A stretch of 47,397 bases of DNA from ATZT02 sp964655115 (GCA_964655115.1 CAZZKM010000005.1:1-47397); one strand, 5' to 3'; shown: positions 1 through 9,524, counted from the stretch's first letter. Made by a program: numbers and translations. Notes: generated by a model from the letters alone, not told the origin.

Positions 1-2
1 CC

Positions 3-668
3 ATCACAATTGCTGATTCAGAATTTCCGACAATTTTAAAACAAAAATTAAAAGATCATTGCCCACCTGTAATTCATGGATTTGGAAATAAATCGATATT
101 AAATAATAATAATTTTGGTGTGGTTGGTTCACGAAAAATAACTGAAGAAGACCAAAAAATTTCTGAAAATGTTGGTAATTTATGTGCAAAGAATGGAATA
201 ACTTTGGTTTCAGGAGGAGCAAAAGGTGTTGATATTAGTTCCATGAATGGTTGCATTAATTCTGGCGGCACAATTATTTGCGTTTTAGCTGACTCTCTTT
301 TAAAAAGAGCAAAAGACCCAACCTCTCAAGAATTAGCATTAAATGATCAAGCTGTTTTCATAACAAATTATTCTCCTGAAGCCGAATTCAGTGTTGGAAA
401 CGCTATGGGTAGAAATAAAATTATCTATGGATTATCTAACTCTGTTTTAGTAGTAACAAGTGATTATCAAAAAGGTGGAACTTGGTCAGGTGCAACTGAA
501 GCCTTGAAAAATAACTACTCAAATGTTTTAGTTTGGGAAGGCACTCAAATTACACGAGGAAGTAAAGAATTAATTAGACTAGGTGCCATACCTATTTCAA
601 AATACGAAAACGTATTCTCATCAAAAATTGAAAATAATAAAATCGAACAAATGTCTTTAGAAATTTAA
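3..668 (+). CDS. DprA/Smf-like DNA-processing protein, 5' end cut by window
   Basis: The reading frame is open from base 3, so the gene begins outside the window. The first GTG in frame (120) falls inside the conserved core and is not the start. Before it the frame reads FPTILKQ and PPVIHGFGN, then GVVGSRK and LVSGGAKGVD, the order found in the Rossmann-like domain of DprA. DprA binds incoming single-stranded DNA and loads RecA during transformation; some standalone homologues act elsewhere. No C-terminal winged-helix domain is evident, since the protein ends soon after the core. It is followed 39 bases later by a secreted nuclease. The family call is firm; a competence role is inference. Confidence 0.75.
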   Translation: MTIADSEFPTILKQKLKDHCPPVIHGFGNKSILNNNNFGVVGSRKITEEDQKISENVGNLCAKNGITLVSGGAKGVDISSMNGCINSGGTIICVLADSLLKRAKDPTSQELALNDQAVFITNYSPEAEFSVGNAMGRNKIIYGLSNSVLVVTSDYQKGGTWSGATEALKNNYSNVLVWEGTQITRGSKELIRLGAIPISKYENVFSSKIENNKIEQMSLEI

Positions 669-707
669 TCAAATTCCTTATTCTTCCCCCTTTGCTACTC
701 TATTTAT

Positions 708-1514
708 ATGTCCCACAAAAGGTACAAATTCTCTCTTCTTTTATCAATCCTTTTTGTCCTTTTTTCTTATCCCTCTCATGCTGATTCTTTAACAGATCTT
801 GATTCTTTAAAAGTAGAAGAAGAATCAACAATTACCTATCAAAGATCCTTATTTAAACACTGGATAGATAGTGACAAAGACTGCTTTGACACAAGATCAG
901 AAGTACTAATAGAAGAATCATTAACTTGGCCAAGTTTTAAATCACGCTGCAAAGTAGCAAAAGGTGAATGGTTTTCAAAATATGACAACAAAACTATTAC
1001 TGATCCTTCCTCTCTAGATATAGATCATCTAGTCCCCTTACAAGAAGCTTGGCAATCAGGAGCTCATTCTTGGACTAATAAACAAAGACAAGATTATGCC
1101 AATGAATTAAAAGCAGGAAATACTTTAATAGCAGTAACTAGTTCAACAAATAGATCAAAGGGCAGTAAAGAACCACAATCATGGCTGCCAAATTCTGGTT
1201 ATGTCTGCCAATACTTAACTGACTGGGTTGATGTTAAAAAACGTTGGGGTTTAAGTGTTGATAAAGGTGAAAAAGAATTCTTAAAAACCTCTTTAACAAG
1301 TTGCCTTAACGGTCAAACCCCAATAACTACCACTAACCCATCATCAAATAATCCAAATCCCACAAAAACTAAAACATCAGGCCCTGTGGTTTCAGAAACT
1401 GGAGCACCAGCTGGATCAACAGCTAAATGTAAGGATGGAACCTATTCCTTCTCTAAAACTAGAAGTGGCACCTGCTCAAGACATGGCGGAGTTGCTGAAT
1501 GGTTACAGCAATAA
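708..1514 (+). CDS. Secreted HNH endonuclease (DUF1524/GmrSD type) with C-terminal DUF3761-like domain
   Basis: A signal peptide covers about residues 1-26 (hydrophobic core, then SHADS). The nuclease core has DIDHLVPL (D106, H107) and, later, NRSKG and SWLP near 149-161. This is the usual pattern of secreted actinobacterial HNH nucleases. A proline/threonine-rich linker (about 205-235) leads to a small domain with CKDGTYSFS and SGTCSRHGGVAEW, typical of DUF3761. It probably cuts extracellular DNA for nutrient scavenging or processing. No Shine-Dalgarno is seen. TACTCT (696-701) lies six bases before the ATG, suggesting a leaderless mRNA. It ends 10 bases from the convergent ABC ATPase. Confidence 0.85.
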   Translation: MSHKRYKFSLLLSILFVLFSYPSHADSLTDLDSLKVEEESTITYQRSLFKHWIDSDKDCFDTRSEVLIEESLTWPSFKSRCKVAKGEWFSKYDNKTITDPSSLDIDHLVPLQEAWQSGAHSWTNKQRQDYANELKAGNTLIAVTSSTNRSKGSKEPQSWLPNSGYVCQYLTDWVDVKKRWGLSVDKGEKEFLKTSLTSCLNGQTPITTTNPSSNNPNPTKTKTSGPVVSETGAPAGSTAKCKDGTYSFSKTRSGTCSRHGGVAEWLQQ

Positions 1515-1524
1515 GTTTTAAATT

Positions 1525-2583
1525 TTAATTTATTCTTAGTCCTGATTTTGCATCAAAATAATGATGATCTTCGATATTGGTTTCTATGGAAATATTTGAT
1601 TTATCAGTTATCTGCTTTAAATTTTCATTATCTAAAACAGCGGTTATTTGTTGAGAATTTGCTTGAAGTGTCAAAATTGCTCTAGGTCCAAGTTGTTCAA
1701 TAATTTCAACTCTTGCCTTTGATGAATCTGATTTAACATTTGTAACCTTGATATCTTCAGGTCTAATTCCCAAAGTTATTTCCCCGTTTAGTGAAGAGTT
1801 CACTTTTATTTCAAATCCTTTTTCAGAAGTGAATAAGCCATTTTTTGCATGTCCTTTAAGTAAATTCATTTTTGGACTTCCCACAAATTCGGCTACAAAA
1901 ATATCTTTTGGGGTCTTATAAATTTCTTCAGGTTTTCCCATTTGCATGATTAATCCATCTTTCATGACAACCATCACATCTGACAGAGTCATGGCCTCTT
2001 CCTGATCATGCGTAACATACACAGCTGTTGTTCCCAGTTTTCTTTGTAATCTAATAATTTCTGTTCTCATCTCAAGTCTTAATTTTGCATCTAAATTAGA
2101 TAACGGTTCATCAAATAAAAAAACTTGAGGATTTCTAATAATCGCTCTACCAATCGCAACTCTTTGTTGCTGCCCGCCTGATAATTCTTTAGGTTTTCTG
2201 TTTAATAAATCCTCAATACCAAGTGATTTAGCAACTTCAATTACACTTGTAGAAATTTCTGATTTTTTGACACCTTTTGACTTCAATGGAAAACCAATAT
2301 TATCTGCAACACTTAAATGTGCATAAAGTGCATAATTTTGGAAAACCATTGCAATATCTCGATCTTTTGGTTCTAATTTCGTTACAACTTTTTCCCCAAT
2401 CATTATTTCGCCATTATCTACAGTCTCTAGACCTGCAATCATTCTTAAAGTTGTTGTTTTCCCACAACCAGAAGGTCCAACTAAGACCGTGAATTGTCCA
2501 TTGGGGATTTCTAAATTTAATCCTTTGACAACATCAACGTCTCCAAAAGATTTTTGAATATTCTCTAATTTAATTGATGCCAT
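1525..2583 (-). CDS. ABC sugar importer ATPase (MsmK/UgpC type)
   Basis: This is the ATP-hydrolysing subunit of a CUT1-type carbohydrate importer, 352 residues as usual for the family. Walker A GPSGCGKTT is at 36-44. The LSGGQQQR signature, Walker B FLFDEP, D-loop SNLDAKLR and switch THDQEEA are all intact. The C-terminal third is the TOBE/regulatory domain (GIRPED). It is the last gene of the minus-strand operon, 8 bases after the second permease. Both catalytic sites of its homodimer should work, unlike the paired ATPases at 31200-33342. CUT1 ATPases often serve several importers, so the substrate is set by the binding protein. Confidence 0.93.
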   Translation of the reverse strand: MASIKLENIQKSFGDVDVVKGLNLEIPNGQFTVLVGPSGCGKTTTLRMIAGLETVDNGEIMIGEKVVTKLEPKDRDIAMVFQNYALYAHLSVADNIGFPLKSKGVKKSEISTSVIEVAKSLGIEDLLNRKPKELSGGQQQRVAIGRAIIRNPQVFLFDEPLSNLDAKLRLEMRTEIIRLQRKLGTTAVYVTHDQEEAMTLSDVMVVMKDGLIMQMGKPEEIYKTPKDIFVAEFVGSPKMNLLKGHAKNGLFTSEKGFEIKVNSSLNGEITLGIRPEDIKVTNVKSDSSKARVEIIEQLGPRAILTLQANSQQITAVLDNENLKQITDKSNISIETNIEDHHYFDAKSGLRIN

Positions 2584-2591
2584 TTTTCTCC

Positions 2592-3425
2592 CTAGTATTT
2601 AACTGCGCCACCACTAATTCCTCGCACTAATCTTTTTTGAATAAAAAAACTTACAATTAAAACTGGTACGACAGCAACCAAAATTGCTGCGCACATTGCT
2701 CCAAGTTCTACTCCTCTAAAGGTATTAAAACTTGCTATTTTTACAGGCAGTGTTGCAGAATTTCCTGGCGCAAGAATCAATGCATAAAAAAGATCGTTCC
2801 AAGAAAGAACAAATCCGAAAACTGCTGCAGCTCCGATTCCTGGCGCTACTTGAGGAACAACTACTTTTCTAAAAGCTTGAAATTTTGACAAGCCATCAAC
2901 TAAAGCTTGCTCTTCGACTTCTTTAGGTGCTGCATCAAAAAAGCCAATTAAAAACCAAGTAACCACAGGTAGTACAAAACTTAGATGAGAAATTATTACT
3001 GCAAACAAAGTGTCATTTAGTCTAAATTGATAAGACACTTCAAGAAAAGGAAAAACTAACACGGCAGGTGGTAAAACTTGTGCAGCTAAAATTCCAAATC
3101 TAGTTGCGCTGCCTCCTGTTTTATATCTGCTTATTGCATAGGCTCCCATCGAGCCAATAATTATGGAAAAAACTACAGTCACCAGTCCAACTACGGCACT
3201 TCTCCAAGCTGATTCCAAAACTCCACTACTTAAAACTTCTTTCCAATTATCTAAAGTTGGACTAAAAAAAATTAATGCTGGGTTATTTAATTGTGCACCT
3301 GTTTTAAATGATCCCAGAGTTAACCAGAAAAATGGTAAAAAAACAGATAAAGCCATTAAAACTAATAAACCATTTCCAACCTTTGTCCAGGTAGGTTTAA
3401 AATCAATTATTTTTAAAGTGCTCAT
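2592..3425 (-). CDS. ABC sugar importer permease (MalG type)
   Basis: This inner-membrane permease has 277 residues and about six hydrophobic segments. The cytoplasmic EAA loop (EEQALVDGLSKFQAFRKVVVP) docks the ATPase. The short cytoplasmic N-terminus and the position after the MalF-like gene fit the MalG subclass of CUT1 importers. Its start overlaps the stop of the upstream permease by four bases (3422-3425), which points to translational coupling. The partners are the binding protein at 4321-5595 and the ATPase at 1525-2583. Confidence 0.92.
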   Translation of the reverse strand: MSTLKIIDFKPTWTKVGNGLLVLMALSVFLPFFWLTLGSFKTGAQLNNPALIFFSPTLDNWKEVLSSGVLESAWRSAVVGLVTVVFSIIIGSMGAYAISRYKTGGSATRFGILAAQVLPPAVLVFPFLEVSYQFRLNDTLFAVIISHLSFVLPVVTWFLIGFFDAAPKEVEEQALVDGLSKFQAFRKVVVPQVAPGIGAAAVFGFVLSWNDLFYALILAPGNSATLPVKIASFNTFRGVELGAMCAAILVAVVPVLIVSFFIQKRLVRGISGGAVKY

Positions 3426-4282
3426 GGATTTCTTCTATTTGCTTCTATTCGTTTAAATAAAATAACCACAATTATCATCACGATGATCAATAACAAATAA
3501 GACATCGCAGAAGCTAACCCTAGACGATAAAATTGAATTCCGGTTTGATACGTGTAGTACTGAATAGTTACGGTTTCAATCGCAGGTCCTCCTCTTGTTA
3601 TTGCAAAAACATACTCAAAAACTTTCATAGCATCTAATGACCTGATTAATACTGCTACAGAAATTACTGGCAAAAGCATTGGAAGAGTAATTTTTCTAAA
3701 TGTGAAAAAAGCACTTGCTCCATCAACTTTTGCTGCCTCAAAAGGAGATTTTGAGAGTCCCTCTAAACCTGCTAAAAGTAGTAACACCATAAAAGGAGTC
3801 CACTGCCACACATCAATAAGAACAATTGAGAATAAAGCTTTTCCAGGTCCAAAAAAGTCATAGCTCAGACCAAATCTGTCTAAAAATGTTGGAATCACTC
3901 CTAGTTGCTGATTTAGTAAAAATCTAAACATCAAACCGATTGCAATTGGTGTAACAAACATAGGAGTTAGTAAAAAAGATCTTGTTAAATTTCTAATTCT
4001 TTTCTGTTTTTGTAAAGCTAAAGCAATAAATAATCCTAGCCAAAATTCAATAAACACAGCCAAAATAACAAATGTGGCTGTTACTTGAAGAGCGCTCCAA
4101 TAATTAGGGTCTTGCAAAGTTGTTATGTATTGTTTTAACCAAACAATTCTAGTGTTATAACGTGCAGTGATCTTGTAATTAGTTAATGATAAATAAAAAG
4201 CATAAAGGAGTGGGTATCCAACACTTGCGGTAAAAACCACCAGTAAAGGCAGCATCAACCTCAAACGAAAGGACATTCCCAC
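3422..4282 (-). CDS. ABC sugar importer permease (MalF/UgpA type)
   Basis: This 286-residue integral membrane protein has about six transmembrane segments. Its EAA loop reads PFEAAKVDGASAFFTFRKITLP. The N-terminal helix (LMLPLLVVFTASVGYPLLYAF) and the length match the MalF/UgpA subclass without the large MalF periplasmic insertion. It follows the binding-protein gene after 38 bases. That gap holds a small inverted repeat (4294-4300 with 4306-4312) that could tune expression between the binding protein and the permeases. An SD (AAAGGAG) precedes the ATG. Confidence 0.92.
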   Translation of the reverse strand: MGMSFRLRLMLPLLVVFTASVGYPLLYAFYLSLTNYKITARYNTRIVWLKQYITTLQDPNYWSALQVTATFVILAVFIEFWLGLFIALALQKQKRIRNLTRSFLLTPMFVTPIAIGLMFRFLLNQQLGVIPTFLDRFGLSYDFFGPGKALFSIVLIDVWQWTPFMVLLLLAGLEGLSKSPFEAAKVDGASAFFTFRKITLPMLLPVISVAVLIRSLDAMKVFEYVFAITRGGPAIETVTIQYYTYQTGIQFYRLGLASAMSYLLLIIVMIIVVILFKRIEANRRNP

Positions 4283-4320
4283 TCCTTTAATACTTTAAAG
4301 AAGAACTTTAAACAAAATTA

Positions 4321-5595
4321 TTACTCAGCTTGAATTTTGTTTGCTTGTTCTTCAGCTGCAGCTAATGCGTCATCCACTGATTTTTCACCAGCAAAGGCAG
4401 CATTTAACTCTGTTCCAACAGCATTGATCATTTCATCGCAATTTGAACCCTGGCATAGCGGTTCTGCATTTGAAAGAATCTTTGAAATTGTTTCAAAGTA
4501 AGCAGGATCTTTTGCGGTTGCAGCTGCATCACTAAACACACTTGTACGTGTTGGTGCGCCACCTGCAGTTACGCGTTTTGCTTCACCAGCTTTTGATGAA
4601 ATCCAAGAAACAAATGCCCAAGCGGCATCACTAGCACTTGAATTGGTTGGGATTGCCCAATGCCAAGATCCAAGAACTTGTTTTCCACCTGGCATGGTTG
4701 CAAGTTTGAATTTGCCAGCTAATGCTCCTGAATCTCCTTCAGGATTATTTAAAGTTGGCAACATCCAGTTATAAGAAACCATCATTGCTGATTTATCACT
4801 TGATACAGATCTCAATGCATCATCGAATCCCCAGTTAAGAGAATCTTTTGGTGCACTTGATTTGTACATCGCAATGTATGTTTCTAAAGCTTTCTTTGCT
4901 TCAGGAGTTGTTAATTTAACTTTGCCATCTGTGTAAAGAGTTCCACCTGCGGCAAATAAATAGTTACCCCATTCTTCAAATGCTTTGTAACCTTTTTGAG
5001 GTTGCATTGCGATACCGGCACGATCAGCAGTTGTTAAAGATTTTGCAGTAGCTGCTAAATCATCAAGTGTTGCTGGTTCGGTAGTTACTAGATCAGAACG
5101 ATAGATAAGTCCAAGTGCGTAGTTATAAAACGGTACGCCGTAAACTTGTCCATCAGATTCACCAATTGCACGCAATGGTGCGGTGAAGTCTTCGTAGTCA
5201 TAGCCATCAGTTGCTGCAATTAGATCATCAAGTGGTTTAACAAATCCTGCTTTTGCAAAATCGCCAACCCAAGGATTATCAAGAATTGCTAGGTCATATG
5301 TTGGTTCTGCCGCAGTGAAAGATGCAACGTATTTATCGCGCATTTGATCATATGAAGCAGTTTCAATTTCAACCTTGACATCTGGATATTCAGCATTGAA
5401 TTCTGCGAGCAAACCGCTCACAATATCAGTGTCTGGAACACCTTCCATCAAAACGCGAACTGTTCCACTTACTGCACCTGTTGCAGCACCTGTATCAGTT
5501 GCGGTTTCTTCTGATGAGCTACTGCAACCAGCTAGAACTACAGCAACTGCTGCGCTGATAGCTGCTAACTTGGCTACTTTACTTAGCTTTCTCAT
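4321..5595 (-). CDS. ABC sugar importer substrate-binding lipoprotein
   Basis: This family 1 extracellular solute-binding protein has 424 residues. The N-terminus is a lipoprotein signal with lipobox VLAGC (about residues 19-23) followed by a Ser/Thr/Glu-rich linker. The mature part has the usual features: VRVLMEG, then LAEFNAEYPDVKVEI, YDLAILDNPWVGDFAKAG, and a C-terminal GSWHWAIP region. It would capture a sugar or polyol at the cell surface. The adjoining SDR and FGGY kinase suggest a polyol that is oxidised to a ketose and phosphorylated. An AAGGGG Shine-Dalgarno lies just upstream of the ATG. Confidence 0.92.
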   Translation of the reverse strand: MRKLSKVAKLAAISAAVAVVLAGCSSSSEETATDTGAATGAVSGTVRVLMEGVPDTDIVSGLLAEFNAEYPDVKVEIETASYDQMRDKYVASFTAAEPTYDLAILDNPWVGDFAKAGFVKPLDDLIAATDGYDYEDFTAPLRAIGESDGQVYGVPFYNYALGLIYRSDLVTTEPATLDDLAATAKSLTTADRAGIAMQPQKGYKAFEEWGNYLFAAGGTLYTDGKVKLTTPEAKKALETYIAMYKSSAPKDSLNWGFDDALRSVSSDKSAMMVSYNWMLPTLNNPEGDSGALAGKFKLATMPGGKQVLGSWHWAIPTNSSASDAAWAFVSWISSKAGEAKRVTAGGAPTRTSVFSDAAATAKDPAYFETISKILSNAEPLCQGSNCDEMINAVGTELNAAFAGEKSVDDALAAAEEQANKIQAE

Positions 5596-5642
5596 TTACA
5601 CCCCTTCTCATTTATTGCGTATGGATAAATTGGAATTTCCAA

Positions 5643-6410
5643 TTAATCCATAAATGCACCACCGTTTACTGCAATTGCTTCACCGGTGATGAATTCGGCA
5701 TCCTTACTTGTAAGAAAGCCGACAACTTTGGCGACATCTTCTGGAAGTTCTAATCTTCCAAGTGGAGTGTCATTGATCCACATTTTTTTAACATCATCTG
5801 GACTTACTCCGCGAAGTTCTGCTTCCCAAGCAAGTTCTCTAACTTGCATTGGAGTGCTCACAAATCCTGGACAGACACTATTTACTCTTATGTCATCTTG
5901 GGCTAATTCGTAAGCCATCGCTTGAGTTAAACCCACAACTCCAAATTTGCTAGCTACATAATCAGCTAAAAACGGCACTCTGCCAGCTTTGGCTGCCATT
6001 GAAGCTATGTTAATTATTCGTGCATCTTTTGATTTAAGTTCAATCATTACGCGTGCACCTGCTTGACTTGCAAAAAAAACACCTTTTAGATTTACATCAA
6101 GTGTGAAATCATACATTTTTTCATCGATATCTAAGAATCTTGCCATTTTTGACACACCTGCATTTGAGACCCAAACATCTAATCGTTTTTCTAAACTCTT
6201 TACAGAATTTGCAACAGCTAAACTCTCTTCTGGCTTAGTTACATCACATTTAATAGCTCTTGCAGAAGTTAATGATGTAGCAACTTCTTGGGCTGCTTGC
6301 TCATTTAAATCGGTAACAATAACGTGAAAATCTCTTACACTTAATTCCTTTGCAATAGCTCTTCCAATTCCAGAACCTGCTCCGGTTACAACTGCTACTT
6401 TTTTATCCAC
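5643..6410 (-). CDS. Short-chain dehydrogenase/reductase, probable polyol dehydrogenase
   Basis: This is a classical SDR of 255 residues. The cofactor motif TGAGSGIG is at 9-16, NAG at 83-85, and the catalytic residues are S137, Y151 and K155 (YVASK). Asp34 after the second strand (VTDLN) suggests NAD rather than NADP. It lies between an FGGY kinase (one base away) and the binding protein of a sugar importer, under a DeoR regulator. A role oxidising an imported sugar alcohol to a ketose is the natural reading. SDR substrates cannot be told from sequence, so the substrate is inferred from context. Confidence 0.88.
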   Translation of the reverse strand: MDKKVAVVTGAGSGIGRAIAKELSVRDFHVIVTDLNEQAAQEVATSLTSARAIKCDVTKPEESLAVANSVKSLEKRLDVWVSNAGVSKMARFLDIDEKMYDFTLDVNLKGVFFASQAGARVMIELKSKDARIINIASMAAKAGRVPFLADYVASKFGVVGLTQAMAYELAQDDIRVNSVCPGFVSTPMQVRELAWEAELRGVSPDDVKKMWINDTPLGRLELPEDVAKVVGFLTSKDAEFITGEAIAVNGGAFMD

Positions 6411-6411
6411 T

Positions 6412-7890
6412 TTATGCTCCCCTAGATAATGAATGAGAAATTTCAGTCATTTTTGTAGCCATTAATAAATAGTCACTAAATCTTTGTTCATAGATGTCCT
6501 TAGTAAATTTATTTGGTAATACAGGTTCATCTGATTTTAAAATTTCATTCGCAATAGAAAAATCTTTAAATATTCCAACACCTATTCCAGCAATTAAAGC
6601 TGCCCCTAATGATGCGCCTGGATGATCAACCACCGGAGAAAGTGGTTGATCAAGCACGTCGGCCAAGATTTGCTTCCACAATTTAGATTTTGAACCACCA
6701 TTTGTTACCTTTATATTTTTAATTTTTAACCCTCGTTGATTAAATATTTCTATATGTTGTCTAAAACCGTAAGCAATAGCTTCTAAAAATGAACGGTGAA
6801 TATCTGCTCTTGTAGTTCCAAGGTGTAAACCTGCAATTGCTCCTCTTAAATTTGGATCATGAAGTGGAGATTTTTCACCTAAAAAATAAGGCAAAGTTAA
6901 AAGTGAACCTGCTTTAGAGTTTTCAGATTCTTTATCCAATGAAACTAAATCGACGTTATTCAATAATGATTGTTCCCAACGTAGAAGAGATCCACTTGTA
7001 GCCATGCATCCATTAGGTAGCCATTTATTTGGAGCCGGATGAGCATCTAGATAAAGTCTTTCGTCAAGAAATTTGCTATCACTGACTGCTAAAACGTCAC
7101 CAGCGCCGCCAAGTTTTACTAAACAATCTCCTTCTTGAATCAATCCAGCTGCATATGCAGACAAAACATGATCTGCTCCACCAACCACAATCTTTGTTGA
7201 AGTACTTAGACCTAACTCAATTGAAGTATTGCTTGTAATCTCTCCGACAACTATCCCAGGTTTTAATGGTTTAAGTAATTCGGGAAATTTAATATTTGTT
7301 GCATTAATTACTTCGTCAATTGGTGAATTATCCCAATTATAAAGACCGCTTTCGATTGCCCAATTTTGTTCAACATGTGGACTTGCCCCTAATTGAATAG
7401 AAAGCCAATCATATGAACCAACTACATATTTAATTTGTGAGAATATTTCTGATTCATTTTTTGATATCCACAATAAAGTTGGGGCAACTGATTGCTGAGT
7501 TAATTTAGATCCAGTTAAAGTTAATAAATCAACATCAAAAAGTTTTTCATTTAAATTTTGAATTTCTTCAGTGGCCCTTGCATCATTTTGAAGTATGGCA
7601 AACCTTAATGGAGAGCAATTTTTATCTAATAAAATCACGGCTGGCACCATACCTGCAACAGAAATTGCAGACACAGCATCAACAGAGTCAATACTTTCAA
7701 TTAATTTTGAAACTGTTGATTTAAGGCCGCTCCACCATTGTTTGGTATCTGCTTCTGCCCAACCTGGAAATTTTGAAAAAAGATCAACTGGATAACTTGC
7801 AATCTTTACAATTTTTCCAAATTCATCAATCAAAGTTGCCTTGACACCAGAGGAGCCAAGGTCAATTCCGATTAAATATTTAGTAGCCAA
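6412..7890 (-). CDS. FGGY-family carbohydrate kinase (xylulokinase-like)
   Basis: The N-terminal ATPase motif GIDLGSSGVK and the C-terminal GGSKSKLWKQILADVL identify an FGGY sugar kinase. The overall spacing resembles xylulokinase (GWAEADTKQWW near 50). A longer frame opens at 7914, but it overlaps the upstream gene by 23 bases and adds residues absent from the family. A TTG at 7890, one base after the upstream stop, gives a start of ATKYLIGID and is preferred. It would phosphorylate the ketose made by the adjacent SDR. The specific sugar (xylulose, ribulose or another) is not resolved. Confidence 0.88.
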   Translation of the reverse strand: MATKYLIGIDLGSSGVKATLIDEFGKIVKIASYPVDLFSKFPGWAEADTKQWWSGLKSTVSKLIESIDSVDAVSAISVAGMVPAVILLDKNCSPLRFAILQNDARATEEIQNLNEKLFDVDLLTLTGSKLTQQSVAPTLLWISKNESEIFSQIKYVVGSYDWLSIQLGASPHVEQNWAIESGLYNWDNSPIDEVINATNIKFPELLKPLKPGIVVGEITSNTSIELGLSTSTKIVVGGADHVLSAYAAGLIQEGDCLVKLGGAGDVLAVSDSKFLDERLYLDAHPAPNKWLPNGCMATSGSLLRWEQSLLNNVDLVSLDKESENSKAGSLLTLPYFLGEKSPLHDPNLRGAIAGLHLGTTRADIHRSFLEAIAYGFRQHIEIFNQRGLKIKNIKVTNGGSKSKLWKQILADVLDQPLSPVVDHPGASLGAALIAGIGVGIFKDFSIANEILKSDEPVLPNKFTKDIYEQRFSDYLLMATKMTEISHSLSRGA

Positions 7891-7891
7891 A

Positions 7892-8698
7892 TTAAGCACT
7901 TCTCGCATTATCAATAAACTTTTTAGCTCTGTTTGGATCTACAGGATTCCAGGTATATCCATCTACTTTTAAATAACTACCGACGATACATCCGTCTGCA
8001 TACTTCAAATAATCTGCAATTGTTTCGGCTTTTGCGCCAGTATTTAAAAGAACAGGAACATTTTTATCAACTGCTTCTCTAACTTTGGCTAGCGTACTAA
8101 TTTCTGGTTCTGCTCCAGCCATTGGACCTGATACAAGAATTACATCCGCCAGACTCGACACAACCGTGGATTGAGCCATTTGTGCAGGTGTTCTAGTTCC
8201 AATTGGAGAGGCAAACTCTGGGGTTATATTCATAAAAATTGCTAAATCGTCACGAGAAAAATTTCTCCTATTTCGAAGAATGGTAGCCGCGTCTGTATTC
8301 CATAAACCCATATCAGATTCCCACACCCCTGTCACCACTTCACGCATAAAATATGCATCTGTTGCAACAGCAATAGCTAAAGCACAATTTGCATCCCAAA
8401 GAAAATCCACTCCATATGGTCGATCCGTTGGTTTACATTCAGTGACAACTCGAGCCATAACTGCTGAAGCTTCTAATCCAGCTTTTAATTGATACGGACG
8501 ATCTCCTTCATTACAAAACATCACAGCATCAAATCCAGCATTGAGTAAATGTTCTGTATCTCTTTTTACTTGATCAACTAGCCCTTGTACTCCTTGTTTT
8601 TCGTCATATAACGGAGTCCCCGGAAGTGGTGGAACGTGGGCCATTGCAATTAATGGTTTCTTAATATTTGGAAATATTTTCTTAAATCGATCTGACAT
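7892..8698 (-). CDS. BtpA/SgcQ family TIM-barrel protein
   Basis: This 268-residue protein carries the family signature at its start (PLIAMAHVPPLPGTPLYD). Later come FCNEGDRPY, GVDFLWDAN, TPEFASPIGTR and VLLNTGA. BtpA-family proteins were first linked to photosystem I stability in cyanobacteria. In bacteria such as E. coli, the homologue SgcQ sits in sugar utilisation operons and its reaction is unknown. Here it is the second gene of a DeoR-headed sugar operon. Its start codon shares one base with the deoR-type stop, and the kinase starts one base after its stop. A role in sugar-phosphate chemistry is inference. Confidence 0.85.
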   Translation of the reverse strand: MSDRFKKIFPNIKKPLIAMAHVPPLPGTPLYDEKQGVQGLVDQVKRDTEHLLNAGFDAVMFCNEGDRPYQLKAGLEASAVMARVVTECKPTDRPYGVDFLWDANCALAIAVATDAYFMREVVTGVWESDMGLWNTDAATILRNRRNFSRDDLAIFMNITPEFASPIGTRTPAQMAQSTVVSSLADVILVSGPMAGAEPEISTLAKVREAVDKNVPVLLNTGAKAETIADYLKYADGCIVGSYLKVDGYTWNPVDPNRAKKFIDNARSA

Positions 8699-9486
8699 TA
8701 TTTCTCCTCTATTTGTTCATTTTGTTCTACATGGATAACTTCAACACCCAAGTTTTCTAACTCTCGAATAACTGGATTACTTGGCTCAGCATCTGTAATC
8801 AAAACATCAATTTCATCGGCTGTGGCAACTGAGGCAAATGCAACTTTCCCTAATTTACTTGCGTCTGCTAAAACTACGCATCTTCTTGATGATTTGATTG
8901 CCGCTTGCTTTACCTGTGCATCTTCTAAATTAAATTCAGTCAAACCTTTATCGGCTGATATTCCTCCTACGCCTAAGAAAACTGTGTCACAATTAAAACT
9001 TGAAAGAGTATTTTCAGCAGTATTTCCTATCATGCTCATTTCACCCGTTCTTAAAACTCCACCCGTGACAATTGTTCTTATTTCTGGTTTTGTAGAAAGT
9101 TCAGAAGCAATTTGAAGTGAACTTGTGATTGCAGTTAATTTCAAATTTCGATTCAATGCTTTAGCTAATTCAAGTGTGGTTGTTCCAACATCAATTATTA
9201 CCGTTTCATTTTCATGAATTAAATCAGCAGCGGCTCGTCCAATAAGTTCTTTGACTTTATTTGAGATGCCTGCTCTTAAGGCGATAGGTGGTTCAAAAGA
9301 ACGCCCGAGAGATGAGATTGCTCCACCTCGAACTCGCCTTGCCAAACCTTCCATCTCTAAGAACTCAAGATCTCGGCGAATAGTCATCGATGAAGTTCCA
9401 AATTCATCTACTAAATCTCCAATGCTGACTTCCCCAGCGTTTTTAAGCTTCGTAAGTATTGCCCTACGACGGAGATCTGTTGACAT
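8698..9486 (-). CDS. DeoR-family transcriptional regulator
   Basis: An N-terminal winged helix-turn-helix (RRAILTKLKNAGEVSIGDLV, then SSMTIRRDLEFLE) is followed by a DeoRC sugar-phosphate sensor domain (VIDVGTTTLELAKAL, FLGVGGIS, DASKLGK). Regulators of this family usually repress their own operon until a phosphorylated sugar binds. A GTG at 9492 is possible, but the ATG at 9486 is preferred: it is exactly seven bases after the -10 TATTTT, giving a leaderless mRNA. It heads the minus-strand operon down to 1525. A tandem repeat at 9525-9553 is the likely operator. Confidence 0.9.
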   Translation of the reverse strand: MSTDLRRRAILTKLKNAGEVSIGDLVDEFGTSSMTIRRDLEFLEMEGLARRVRGGAISSLGRSFEPPIALRAGISNKVKELIGRAAADLIHENETVIIDVGTTTLELAKALNRNLKLTAITSSLQIASELSTKPEIRTIVTGGVLRTGEMSMIGNTAENTLSSFNCDTVFLGVGGISADKGLTEFNLEDAQVKQAAIKSSRRCVVLADASKLGKVAFASVATADEIDVLITDAEPSNPVIRELENLGVEVIHVEQNEQIEEK

Positions 9487-9521
9487 AAGCACAAAATATC
9501 GTCCAATTGCGCTAAAAGCAA
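9486..9521 (-). promoter_or_regulatory. Promoter of the DeoR sugar operon, leaderless
   Basis: Reading the minus strand, TTGCTT (9516-9521) is followed after 17 bases by TATTTT (9493-9498). Six further bases lead to the ATG at 9486. The predicted transcription start is therefore the A of the start codon. Confidence 0.55.
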
Positions 9522-9524
9522 TAT

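Noticed and set aside
120..668. A separate gene starting at GTG 120.
   Set aside because: The same frame is open to base 3 and encodes conserved DprA residues upstream, so the gene enters from outside the window.
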